From an uncultured Blautia sp. (GTDB lineage Bacteria; Bacillota; Clostridia; Lachnospirales; Lachnospiraceae), in contig NZ_CAKRNY010000020.1 of the NCBI RefSeq assembly GCF_934371575.1, forward strand, positions 1 through 57,315: 57,315 nucleotides of DNA, given 5' to 3'. The translations under genes and the position numbers were made by a program. This document shows, one piece after another, positions 16,343-24,682 of the stretch. The notes under the pieces are model-generated. The model ran no database searches. It was not told where the DNA came from and saw only the letters and a program-made list of their open reading frames with translations. Position 1 is the stretch's first letter; every line of letters begins with the position of its first letter.

Positions 16343-18553
16343 ATGAAAAGAAAGCAGCTTTTGGCATTAATTATGGCCGGAACCATTGTGACTGGAATGT
16401 CACCGGTGACTGTGGCATTTGCAGAAGAAACCCAGGCCATGACAATAGAGGAGACCGAGGCAGTTGCAGCGGAATCAGAGGCAAGTGAGGAGACAGCTGC
16501 AGAACCGGCAGAAGAACCTGCTGATACCACAGAGGGAGATACTTCTGCAGATGAGCAGCCTGTAACAGACACTGCCACAGATACACCGGCGGCTGAGCCT
16601 GCACAGGAGCCTGCCGATACACCGGCAGCTGATGATACTGCTGAGATTACAGAGGACGGATTTGGCAGTGGTGATACCGAAGCTATGGAAGTAGCAGAAG
16701 CGGAGGCAGAAACAGAGACTCCGGCTGAGACAACAGGAAAGATTTACGTACAGGCATCGGACGGTGCCCAGACGGAATTTCCTACACTGAAGGATGCTAT
16801 CGCAAGTGCACCAACCGGTGTAGGTAAAGATGGAGAGCTGACACAGATTCTTGTAACTGGTTCCATCGAAATCAATGAGACAGTTGTGATCGACCAGGAT
16901 AAGAATATTTCCATTGCAGCAGCAGGAGAGAATACGTCCATTACCCGTGCTTCCGGGTTTAAGGGAGATATGTTTAAGGTTACTGGTGAGAATACCTCTT
17001 TCCAGTTTGGAACTGGTAAAAATGGCGATACGGTATTGAACCTTACCGTAAATGGTACTCCATCTGATGGAGATGCAGACGGTTCTATTGTAACATTGGA
17101 TTCCGGATATTTTGGAATATCAGACGGCATTACACTGACAGGAAACCGTACCAATGCAGCAGGATCTGCAATCTGCAATAAAGGCGGAAGCATTGGACTT
17201 GCAGGCGGTACGATCACAGGAAACCAGTCTTATGAGGAGACTGTCGGAGGCGCTATTTACAGTGAAGGCGAGATTCGCGTATCCGGTTCAGTCGTTGTGA
17301 AAGATAATAAGGATAATGCCGTTGATGACAATAGTATTGTCTTAAATGGTGATAAAGCATGTATTGTAGTGGCAGGGGCTCTTTCTGAGACAGCTGATCT
17401 TCAGGTAAGAAGAGCGGATGCGGCAGATGGTAAGCTGGTTGTAGCAGTTGCAGAGAATGCAGAAACTACCATTGAAAGTGCTCTGGCACAGATTCATTAT
17501 CTTGATGCAGAGTTTACCATCAACGCTTCAACCGGTAAACTGGAAGAAGTGAAAGCACCGGTCAGCTCCATGGAACTGACTGCTGATGCCATTTCCTGGA
17601 ATAAGGCATATGAACATACAATTGATCTCAGCTTCCATGCAAATGATGCAGGTACAGGCGGAAAGTACTATGTTGTATGGATGAAGAAATCAGAAGCTAC
17701 ACCTGGTTTCGAAGAAGTAAAGAAGAATAACAGTGATACCGGATATATTACGGGACCGGTTTCCATTTCTATCAGCGGTGTGGATTACGATACCCCTATT
17801 AAAGTTGTTGTATATGGTGAGGATGTCAATGGACTGGCAGCTACACAGCCGTTAGTACTTACATTAAAGGCGAAAGCTACACCTCCGACGGAAACTCCGA
17901 CCAATCCTACACCAACCACTCGTGATACACTTAATCCACCTGTTAGCGATAGTACTGTCACCGGTTTAGATGAGCCGCTGGCATTCTATCCGAAGACAAT
18001 GTATAACTTTAAGGTAACAGGTGCTGGAACAGACAATACAGCTCCTGTTAAGGGTGATACCAAGTGGATTCCATATGGCTGGAGTATGTCTAAGGGTAAC
18101 ATCAATACAGGTTATCAGAAGAGTTGGTCTATCGGTAACGTAAATGGTATTAAACAGGCGAAGACATTCCAGATGTATATTTTCTTCCAGAAATATATCT
18201 ATAATGGAACCGAATGGGAAGCAACCGGTGTGAAAGAAGCTCTTCCAACTGAGTTCAAATCCAAAGCGATTGATTTCACAGTAACTCCATCCGGTACGAT
18301 CACCCCTACTGTAACAGATGGTTCAGGCGGTGGATATGATGGTGATGGTACAGGTACAGGTGACGGCACCGGAGATGGAACTGGTGATGATGCAGAGAAT
18401 CATGATGGCAGTGACAGCGATACAGGTTCTTCATCTGCGACTAATGCAAGAACAGCAGATAATTCACCAATTGCAGCAATGATGATGCTTGCAAGCCTTT
18501 CCCTTGTTGCTGGTGGTTATGTAATCGTCAGAAAAAGAAAAAAAGAAATCTAA
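16343..18553 (+). CDS. Large surface protein with degenerate cell-wall sorting tail
   Basis: Of 736 residues: signal peptide (about 1-28, VAFAEE), a very acidic Ala/Glu/Thr/Pro-rich repeat region (30-130, recurring EPAEEPADT-like units), then a right-handed beta-helix-like stretch (about 135-380, with GAIYSEGEIRVSG and GGTITGN steps) and Ig-like segments (400-520). A second domain (530-650) and a Gly/Asp-rich linker of GDGTG units lead to a C-terminal membrane span ending RKRKKEI. The residues before that span read ARTADNSPI, resembling an LPXTG-type sorting signal with Ala in place of Gly. Probably an adhesin-like wall protein; anchoring by a sortase is uncertain. AAGGAGGAC precedes the start. 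Confidence 0.8.
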   Translation: MKRKQLLALIMAGTIVTGMSPVTVAFAEETQAMTIEETEAVAAESEASEETAAEPAEEPADTTEGDTSADEQPVTDTATDTPAAEPAQEPADTPAADDTAEITEDGFGSGDTEAMEVAEAEAETETPAETTGKIYVQASDGAQTEFPTLKDAIASAPTGVGKDGELTQILVTGSIEINETVVIDQDKNISIAAAGENTSITRASGFKGDMFKVTGENTSFQFGTGKNGDTVLNLTVNGTPSDGDADGSIVTLDSGYFGISDGITLTGNRTNAAGSAICNKGGSIGLAGGTITGNQSYEETVGGAIYSEGEIRVSGSVVVKDNKDNAVDDNSIVLNGDKACIVVAGALSETADLQVRRADAADGKLVVAVAENAETTIESALAQIHYLDAEFTINASTGKLEEVKAPVSSMELTADAISWNKAYEHTIDLSFHANDAGTGGKYYVVWMKKSEATPGFEEVKKNNSDTGYITGPVSISISGVDYDTPIKVVVYGEDVNGLAATQPLVLTLKAKATPPTETPTNPTPTTRDTLNPPVSDSTVTGLDEPLAFYPKTMYNFKVTGAGTDNTAPVKGDTKWIPYGWSMSKGNINTGYQKSWSIGNVNGIKQAKTFQMYIFFQKYIYNGTEWEATGVKEALPTEFKSKAIDFTVTPSGTITPTVTDGSGGGYDGDGTGTGDGTGDGTGDDAENHDGSDSDTGSSSATNARTADNSPIAAMMMLASLSLVAGGYVIVRKRKKEI

Positions 18554-18562
18554 AATGTACGT

Positions 18563-18589
18563 AAGGCAGGTCTTAGGACCTGCCTTTTT
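18563..18589 (+). terminator. Intrinsic terminator after the surface protein
   Basis: AAGGCAGGTC (18563-18572) pairs perfectly with GACCTGCCTT (18577-18586) over the loop TTAG, followed by a T run. Confidence 0.9.
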
Positions 18590-18676
18590 GCATATAATGC
18601 TATTGGCGGCGGGGGACAGGCTGGTACTTGAAATGCAATACTGTCTGAATTTTTCCTCTGCTGCAGGAGGTAGAAT

Positions 18677-19603
18677 ATGCTGTCAGAAACCAATACAATA
18701 ACAAATCCGATAATGGATGCAACACCTTCGTACGAAAAGATATATTATTCGTTATGGGAGCTGGCTGGCAGATACAGCAGCTTTTGTCAGTTTCGGGTAA
18801 TAGGAAACAGCCATGATGACAGAATGATTCCTATGCTGGAAATCGGAACAGGTGCACAGTTGATTTTCTGCGTATCAGGAATTGATGGGACTCAGGTGCT
18901 TTTGCCGGAGCTTCTCCTGGAAATGGCAGGAGAGTATTGCAGGGCCTATGAATGCAGATGGCAATTGGAAGACTTTTATGAGGTGCAAAAGCTTCTGGAT
19001 AAAATAAGAGTCTGTATAATTCCGCTTTTAAATCCAGATGGTTATGAAATCTGCCTTGGTGGTTTTGAAACCATAAGAAATCCTATTTACAGGCAGATGC
19101 TCCGTATGCAAAGTATTCCCGCCAGGGAATTTGGTTATAATGCAAGAGGAATGGATATTTCACATAATTTTCCAACTATTCATTATATTCGTTCACGGAT
19201 GGGGGAGGAACCTGCCAGTGAGAACGAAACAAAGGCTTTGATCCGTATTATTCAGGAGTACGGAGGCAGAGGTCTTTTATCCTTTGGACAATCAGGCAGG
19301 GAAATTATTTACTATCATAGTCAGCAGGGAATCGGAAGTTTACCTAAGTCTTACCGCCTGGCCAGATACATGCAGAAGTCATCTTCATATCGTCTGGAAA
19401 AAGAACAGCTGACAGAAACATCCAATCCCCAATTTAAGGGTATGGGTACTCCGGAGCAATATTATATTCAGACAAAAAAACAACCTGCTTTTCGAATTAA
19501 AGTACCTGCTCCTGGAGAAAAAATGGGAAAAGAGAGTAAAAAAATAATATACGAAGAAATTCATTTACTGCCATTGGAATATATTTTTTCATTAGATAAT
19601 TAA
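18677..19603 (+). CDS. M14 carboxypeptidase-like protein, probably catalytically dead
   Basis: A 308-residue protein without signal peptide. It keeps the M14 landmarks LLNPDGYEI and MDISHNFP (normally NPDGY and DLNRNFP) and EPASENETKAL. The zinc site HxxE expected near VSGIDGTQ is replaced by Asp and Gln, the third zinc ligand His (usually HSYGQ) appears as SFGQSG, and the catalytic Glu region reads FRIKVPAPG. All key residues therefore seem lost, suggesting a pseudoenzyme that may bind peptide or peptidoglycan fragments. AGGAGGTAG supports the ATG. It stands alone between a terminator and the convergent MATE gene. Confidence 0.65.
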   Translation: MLSETNTITNPIMDATPSYEKIYYSLWELAGRYSSFCQFRVIGNSHDDRMIPMLEIGTGAQLIFCVSGIDGTQVLLPELLLEMAGEYCRAYECRWQLEDFYEVQKLLDKIRVCIIPLLNPDGYEICLGGFETIRNPIYRQMLRMQSIPAREFGYNARGMDISHNFPTIHYIRSRMGEEPASENETKALIRIIQEYGGRGLLSFGQSGREIIYYHSQQGIGSLPKSYRLARYMQKSSSYRLEKEQLTETSNPQFKGMGTPEQYYIQTKKQPAFRIKVPAPGEKMGKESKKIIYEEIHLLPLEYIFSLDN

Positions 19604-19634
19604 AAAGAGACGCCAGATTTTACTCTGACATCTC
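19602..19634 (-). terminator. Minus-strand terminator of the MATE gene
   Basis: Read on the minus strand, GAGATGTCAGA pairs with TCTGGCGTCTC through two G-U wobbles and is followed by TTTTT. On the plus strand the wobbles become C-A mismatches, so it works mainly for the MATE transcript. Confidence 0.7.
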
Positions 19635-19651
19635 ATTGAAGTTTAGAGCTG

Positions 19652-21019
19652 TTATTTTGTAGAAGCCATTTCCGGCTTTTCGTATTTCTTACGGATATCT
19701 TTCATAACAAAAATATAAGAAACACCGGTAAATATTGCAGCGGCAATCCATGCTGCAGGATCACAGAAGCATGCCAGGGCGTAACTTCCTACTGCCATAG
19801 AAATCATTGCCATTACAAGGCGGGCGATCAGTTCTGCAACACCGCCCATCATAGGCAGAAAACCATATCCGCATCCCTGCATGGTATTACGGAATACAAA
19901 AATACTGCTAAGCGGAATATAGAAAATCACACTCATGTAAATATAGGTCTTTGCCCACGGAAGCATGCTGTTCATATCTACGTCGCCTGTAAAGAAAAGT
20001 CCCAGTGCTGATCTCAGCAGGATACAGACAAGCACTGCAGCTGCTAGTGCATAAACAACGCTGGCGCCAAGTGCTGCTTTCACACCCTGACGGATTCGCT
20101 TGATATCGCCTTTTCCGAAATTCTGTCCGCTGTAGGTTGCCATGGTCTGCCCCATAGCCATCATTCCCTGGGTTACCAAATTCTGCAGTTTGCTGGCTGC
20201 TGTATAAGAAGCAACTGCCTCAGAACCGAAAAGATTGATAGCCGACTGCATGACCATAGTTCCGGAAGCAGTAATGGCAAACTGTAGGGCCATTGGAATT
20301 CCAACTGCCAGCTGATTGCGGCTTTCCTGTCCATGAAGCTTCCAGTGATGCCGGTTCGGGGCAAGGGAAGGAATGCGAAGGTAAATATAGATCAGACACA
20401 GGATGGCAGAAATACCCTGTGAAATAACAGTGGCATAAGCAGCTCCGGCCACACCCATTTTTACATTGACGATCAGCACCAGATCGAGAATTACATTCAG
20501 TGCTGCGGAAAATACCAGGAATACAAGTGGAATCTTGCTGTTTCCTACGGCACGCAGGTAAGAAGAAAGCAGGTTGTAAAAAATCGTGGCAATGATTCCG
20601 GCACTGATGATCATAATATAAGTGTAAGCATCTTCAAAAATATTGTCCGGTGTATTCATCAGCTTTAACAAAGAATGCATGCTTACCATACTAAAAGCAC
20701 TGATGATAATGGTAAAGATCAGAGACAGGAGAATGCCGTTTGCTACACTGATCTTCACTCCTTCCGTATCCTTTGCACCAAATCGCTGGGCGGTAAGAAC
20801 AGAAAAACCGGCAGTGATACCCTGTGCAAATCCTACAATCAGGAACATAATGGTACCTGTAGAACCGACTGCTGCAAGAGCATCAGCTCCAACATAACGA
20901 CCTACAATGATTGTATCGACCATATTATACAGCTGCTGAAAAATATTTCCAATAATAAGAGGAATGATAAATTTCAGGATCACTGGAAGCGGTCGTCCTT
21001 TGGTCATATCTTTTTCCAT
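19652..21019 (-). CDS. MATE-family multidrug/Na+ antiporter
   Basis: A 455-residue integral membrane protein with about 12 hydrophobic segments. Typical MATE features are IPLIIGNIFQQLYNMVDTIIVGRYVG near the start, seen in pieces as LYNMVDTIIVG, the repeat-related SAINLFGSEAVASYTAAS and GQTMATYSGQNFGKG. It exports cationic drugs or metabolites in exchange for Na+ or H+ at the cytoplasmic membrane. A G-rich ribosome site precedes the ATG. It is transcribed away from the microcompartment genes; the intergenic region carries a tandem repeat at 21090-21131 that may hold its operator. Confidence 0.93.
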   Translation of the reverse strand: MEKDMTKGRPLPVILKFIIPLIIGNIFQQLYNMVDTIIVGRYVGADALAAVGSTGTIMFLIVGFAQGITAGFSVLTAQRFGAKDTEGVKISVANGILLSLIFTIIISAFSMVSMHSLLKLMNTPDNIFEDAYTYIMIISAGIIATIFYNLLSSYLRAVGNSKIPLVFLVFSAALNVILDLVLIVNVKMGVAGAAYATVISQGISAILCLIYIYLRIPSLAPNRHHWKLHGQESRNQLAVGIPMALQFAITASGTMVMQSAINLFGSEAVASYTAASKLQNLVTQGMMAMGQTMATYSGQNFGKGDIKRIRQGVKAALGASVVYALAAAVLVCILLRSALGLFFTGDVDMNSMLPWAKTYIYMSVIFYIPLSSIFVFRNTMQGCGYGFLPMMGGVAELIARLVMAMISMAVGSYALACFCDPAAWIAAAIFTGVSYIFVMKDIRKKYEKPEMASTK

Positions 21020-21089
21020 AAAAAACCCCCTTCTTTATGCGTTTATTGAAGCGAAGGTTATTTTATCACACTCACAGGTATCTGTCACC

Positions 21090-21131
21090 ATTTTATTTTA
21101 TTTAGCCACAATTTTATTTTATTTAACCACA
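21090..21131. repeat. Two tandem 21-bp repeats in the divergent intergenic region
   Basis: ATTTTATTTTATTTAGCCACA (bases 21090-21110) is repeated immediately at 21111-21131 with one change (G to A in the AGCC segment). They lie between the divergent MATE gene and the eutS promoter. Two-turn (21-bp) phasing suits a tandem operator or curved DNA. Confidence 0.7.
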
Positions 21132-21197
21132 ATATTCAAAAAACCACATTTTTTTCCTCATTTCGTTAAAAATAATTGACTGTTTTATTGGTTTTGC

Positions 21198-21226
21198 TTG
21201 CTATTTGTTCCTATAGATGGTAAAAT
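21198..21226 (+). promoter_or_regulatory. Probable promoter of the microcompartment genes
   Basis: TTGCTA (21198-21203), 17 bp, TAAAAT (21221-21226), about 48 bases before the eutS start. Confidence 0.45.
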
Positions 21227-21273
21227 CAAATATATATGAGAAGATATTATTTCGAAAGAGAGGCACTGGATAA

Positions 21274-21639
21274 ATGGCAAATGAACATGGAGAACAGATA
21301 AGAATCGTGCAGGAGACTGTAGCCGGTAAGGAGATTACCTTTGCGCATGTGATGGGAGGTCCTGCACCGATCATTTATCAGAAATTAGGATTGAATCCAC
21401 AGCTGGATTACCGTTCCTCTGCGATTGGAATTATGAATATGACACCGCCGGAATCAGCAGTTATCGCATCGGATATAGCAGTGAAGAGTGGTAATGTTTA
21501 TCTTGGATTTGCAGACCGTTTTACAGGCACACTGATCATTACCGGAGAGATTTCGGATGTAATGTCAGCTATGACTGAGATTGTAGATTATTTCCGGGAT
21601 ACCCTTGGCTATGTAGTCTGCAATATTACCAAACGATAG
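21274..21639 (+). CDS. eutS: EutS/PduU-type microcompartment shell protein
   Basis: A 121-residue circularly permuted BMC-domain protein. Matches to EutS are IVQETVAGKEITFAHV, GIMNMTPPESAVIASDIA, KSGNVYLGFADRFTGTLIITG and the ending YVVCNITK. EutS hexamers form bent tiles of the ethanolamine-type shell. No aldehyde dehydrogenase, lyase or pentamer (EutN) gene lies nearby, so this is a satellite piece of a microcompartment system whose enzymes are elsewhere. It is followed 16 bases later by a second EutS-like gene. Confidence 0.92.
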   Translation: MANEHGEQIRIVQETVAGKEITFAHVMGGPAPIIYQKLGLNPQLDYRSSAIGIMNMTPPESAVIASDIAVKSGNVYLGFADRFTGTLIITGEISDVMSAMTEIVDYFRDTLGYVVCNITKR

Positions 21640-21655
21640 GAAGTAGAGTGAAAGC

Positions 21656-22084
21656 ATGGAGCGAATAACAAAGGAAGAACTGCTGGAACTGCTTTTTCAC
21701 GATGATTATGAACATCTGAAGGGGAAGAAGCTTCGCATGACTCGTGTGCGGGTACCGGGGAAAGAGGTATGCCTTGCTCATGTTCTCAATCCCTCTCAGG
21801 CTTGCATTTATGAGAATCTTGGCTTGCATATCGGCGTTCATGAGGGAGAGGACCATACAGGGGAATCCATTGGGCTGATCCGTTTTACTCCCTGGGAGGC
21901 TGTTGTGGTAGCAGCAGATGTTGCCATGAAGAGCGCTGATGTACAGATTGGCTTTATGGATCGTTTCTGTGGATCTCTGATCATAACAGGAGGCTTATCC
22001 CAGGTGCAGACAGCAGTGGAAGAAGTGGTGCGCTTTTTTGACCAGGAGCTTGGCTTTAAGACATGTGAGGTTCACAAAAGCTGA
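21656..22084 (+). CDS. Second EutS/PduU-like shell protein with N-terminal extension
   Basis: A 142-residue relative of the preceding protein: the core VPGKEVCLAHVL, GLIRFTPWEAVVVAADVAMK, SADVQIGFMDRFCGSLIITGG and FKTCEVHK aligns block by block. It adds about 20 residues at the start (MERITKEELLELLFHDD) and an acidic insertion GVHEGEDHTGESI. The extension could be a lumen-facing or docking segment. Tandem EutS paralogues probably arose by duplication and may form mixed hexamers. Confidence 0.88.
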   Translation: MERITKEELLELLFHDDYEHLKGKKLRMTRVRVPGKEVCLAHVLNPSQACIYENLGLHIGVHEGEDHTGESIGLIRFTPWEAVVVAADVAMKSADVQIGFMDRFCGSLIITGGLSQVQTAVEEVVRFFDQELGFKTCEVHKS

Positions 22085-22209
22085 CAGATACCTTGTGGAT
22101 GCAGGAACAGCAGCTTATGGATACGATATTATGATATGCAAACGAAAAAATGCTGCACTGTTGTATATTTACAAGTAAGGTTTATTGAAAACAGGGGAAA
22201 TACAATTCG

Positions 22210-22740
22210 ATGAAGAAAATTTTTTTGATGGGAAGAAGTGAGGCCGGCAAGACCTCACTGACGCAGGCACTAAAAGGCGAGGAGCTTCATTATATAAAAA
22301 CACAATATACCAATTCCAATGACGATACCATTGACTCTCCGGGGGAGTATGCAGAGTCAAAAAGATTCAGCGTAGGACTTGCCTGCTTTTCCTTTGAGGC
22401 AGATGTGGTAGCAATCGTACAGGCGGCAGATGAGCCCTTTAATCTGTTTGGGGCAAGCTGCCGTTCCTTTATCCTGCGTCCGCTGATTGGAATTATTACC
22501 AAGATTGATTCCCCTTACGCCAACATTCCCATGGTGCGCCAGTGGCTGATCAATGCAGGCTGCGAGCGCATTTTTATGGTGAATAACGTGACCAGAGAGG
22601 GAATTGATGAGTTGATGGAATATCTGGCAGAAGATCCTCCAAAACTTACTCTTGAGCAGGCGAAATTCAAACAGAATCTTGGTTTAAACGAGTGGGATCC
22701 TCTTCCGGAAGGTGTGAGCTATCCGGAAGAGATTTCCTGA
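22210..22740 (+). CDS. eutP: EutP/PduV-type small GTPase-like protein
   Basis: A 176-residue P-loop protein: Walker A GRSEAGKTSL near the start, switch/G3 region DTIDSPGEY, G4-like TKID. This is the EutP/PduV pattern; family members are linked to microcompartment operons and in some cases reported as acetate kinase or positioning factors. Here the C-terminus extends about 20 residues (LNEWDPLPEGVSYPEE) beyond the core. It follows the EutS pair after 125 bases with a weak ribosome site (AGGGGAAA). Confidence 0.92.
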   Translation: MKKIFLMGRSEAGKTSLTQALKGEELHYIKTQYTNSNDDTIDSPGEYAESKRFSVGLACFSFEADVVAIVQAADEPFNLFGASCRSFILRPLIGIITKIDSPYANIPMVRQWLINAGCERIFMVNNVTREGIDELMEYLAEDPPKLTLEQAKFKQNLGLNEWDPLPEGVSYPEEIS

Positions 22741-22762
22741 TACAAAAAAGAATATTTACAAT

Positions 22763-22804
22763 AATTGCCATGTTTGTCATAGACAAATGTGGCAATTTCT
22801 TTTA
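22763..22804 (+). terminator. Intrinsic terminator after eutP
   Basis: AATTGCCATGTTTGTC (22763-22778) pairs along 16 positions, two of them wobbles, with GACAAATGTGGCAATT (22782-22797) across ATA; a T-rich tail follows. Confidence 0.85.
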
Positions 22805-22860
22805 TAGCGTCGAATTATAGAGTATACTGGTAATAGAAACCAATCAGAGGTGAGCGTAAA

Positions 22861-24594
22861 ATGACATTTCAGGAATGCTTAAATTCGTATATAGAAAAAT
22901 TAAACTGCAGCGGCAAAGAACTTGCAAACAATTGTGGCATATCAGAAACCATTATAAGCCGCTACCGAAAGGGAGATCGTATACCCACAGCAAACAGTGA
23001 ATATCTGAAGAAACTGTCCGATGGAATTGCAAAGACTTCCATGGAAAAGGGTCTGGCTGAACTGAAGCCAAATGAAGTATACCAAAGACTTCTTGAAGCT
23101 CTGCCAAAGGAAAATCCTGATATCTTTTATTATCAGAAATTTGATCTTTTATTAAAAGAACTTGAAATTAATGTTTCCAAAATGGCTGCAGCATTACACT
23201 ATGATGCTTCCTATATATCCAAAATACGTACTGGAAAAAGGGTACCTTCTGATCCGGCAGTATTTGCAGAAAATGTGAGTGGTTATATTGCAAGAAACTG
23301 CCAGGGTGAAGAAGAACTGAAAAAAATTGCTTCTGTGACAGCTTGTGATGCCAGACAGCTGGAAAATCAGGAGAATTGTTTCCTGGCACTGCAGAAATGG
23401 CTTTGTCTGGCTGAATTTGAAAAAACGGACTACATTTCCAGTTTCCTGCAGAAGATGGATGAATTTAATCTGGACACTTATATCCGGGCCATTCATTTCG
23501 ACAGCTTTAAAGTGCCAAAAGTACCATTCCAGCTTCCAATCTCCAAGCATTATTATGGACTGAAAGAAATGAGGGAGGGCGAATTGGATTTTCTCAAGCA
23601 TACAGTACTTGCCAAATCTATGGAGCCCTTGCACCTCTGCAGTGATATGCCGGTGGAGGATATGGCGCAGGATGAAGAATTTGCCAAAAAATATATGTTC
23701 GGACTTGCAATGGTGTTAAAGAAAGGACTTCATATCCATATCATCCATGATGTGGAGCGGCCTATGAAGGATATGATGCTTGGATTGGAAAACTGGATTC
23801 CTCTGTATATGACAGGACAGATTTCACCATATTATCTGAAGGGAATCCAGAACAAAGTATATTCCCATCTGCACTACAGCTCCGGACAGGCGGCAATGAC
23901 AGGAGACTGCATCAGTGGGCATCACGAAAATGCACACTATTATCTTACCAGTCATAAAGAAGAGGTAGTGCGTTGCAGGAAGAACACAGAATACCTTTTG
24001 AAAAAGGCAAGTCCGCTTATGGATATTTACCGGGAAGAGAAAAAAGTACAGCTTTATAAGTTCCTGGAAATGGACAGTAATATAGAAGGAAGTCGCCGAA
24101 GAATCCTGGCAGCACCTCCGTTGTTTGCAATTCCGGAGCAGCTTTTGAAGGAGATTTTGCATAATAACCAGATTGGGAAAAAAATGTGTGACCGGATCCT
24201 GGAAACACAGAAAGCCCAAAAAAGTCGAATGGAGAACATTTTTACCCATAGTGTGGTAACGGATGAATTGTCAGAAGTCACCAGCATGGAATATGACAAA
24301 TATCCGGTTGTGTTGCCAGTTGCAGACTGCTTTCTTGAGCAGGATATTGTTCTCACCTTCCAGGAATACACAGAGTGCATTGCAGCCGCGAAGGAATACG
24401 CATCCCGGCAGGAAAACTACAATTTCCGTCTCACCAGAGTAAAAAGCTTTCACAATATTCAGATTACCTGCCACGAAGAAAAATGGTGCATGGTATCCAA
24501 AAACAAAGCGCCATCCATCCATTTTGTGATCCATCATCCTAAGCTTCGTTATGCATTGGAGAATGTGATCCTTCCGATTCAGGATGAAACGTAA
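22861..24594 (+). CDS. Large XRE-type transcriptional regulator with two HTH domains
   Basis: A 577-residue cytosolic protein. Two helix-turn-helix regions are visible: residues about 12-55 (GKELANNCGISETIISRYRKGDR in pieces: NNCGISETIISRY) and about 100-130 (VSKMAAALHYDASYISKIRTGKR, seen as LHYDASYISKI). The remaining 430 residues form an alpha/beta sensor region with many aromatic and His residues and no recognised domain. AGAGGTGA precedes the ATG; a TATACT at 22823-22828 may be its -10. It is followed by the secreted-protein and M4-protease genes, which it may control, but this is inference from adjacency. Confidence 0.75.
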   Translation: MTFQECLNSYIEKLNCSGKELANNCGISETIISRYRKGDRIPTANSEYLKKLSDGIAKTSMEKGLAELKPNEVYQRLLEALPKENPDIFYYQKFDLLLKELEINVSKMAAALHYDASYISKIRTGKRVPSDPAVFAENVSGYIARNCQGEEELKKIASVTACDARQLENQENCFLALQKWLCLAEFEKTDYISSFLQKMDEFNLDTYIRAIHFDSFKVPKVPFQLPISKHYYGLKEMREGELDFLKHTVLAKSMEPLHLCSDMPVEDMAQDEEFAKKYMFGLAMVLKKGLHIHIIHDVERPMKDMMLGLENWIPLYMTGQISPYYLKGIQNKVYSHLHYSSGQAAMTGDCISGHHENAHYYLTSHKEEVVRCRKNTEYLLKKASPLMDIYREEKKVQLYKFLEMDSNIEGSRRRILAAPPLFAIPEQLLKEILHNNQIGKKMCDRILETQKAQKSRMENIFTHSVVTDELSEVTSMEYDKYPVVLPVADCFLEQDIVLTFQEYTECIAAAKEYASRQENYNFRLTRVKSFHNIQITCHEEKWCMVSKNKAPSIHFVIHHPKLRYALENVILPIQDET

Positions 24595-24682
24595 CCCGTC
24601 TCATTTTGGGCAAAATGTCACCGGAATAGGGCCCTGCATGGAGAAAACAGTAAAAAGGTAAGAATAAAGGAGGCATGAAAAT

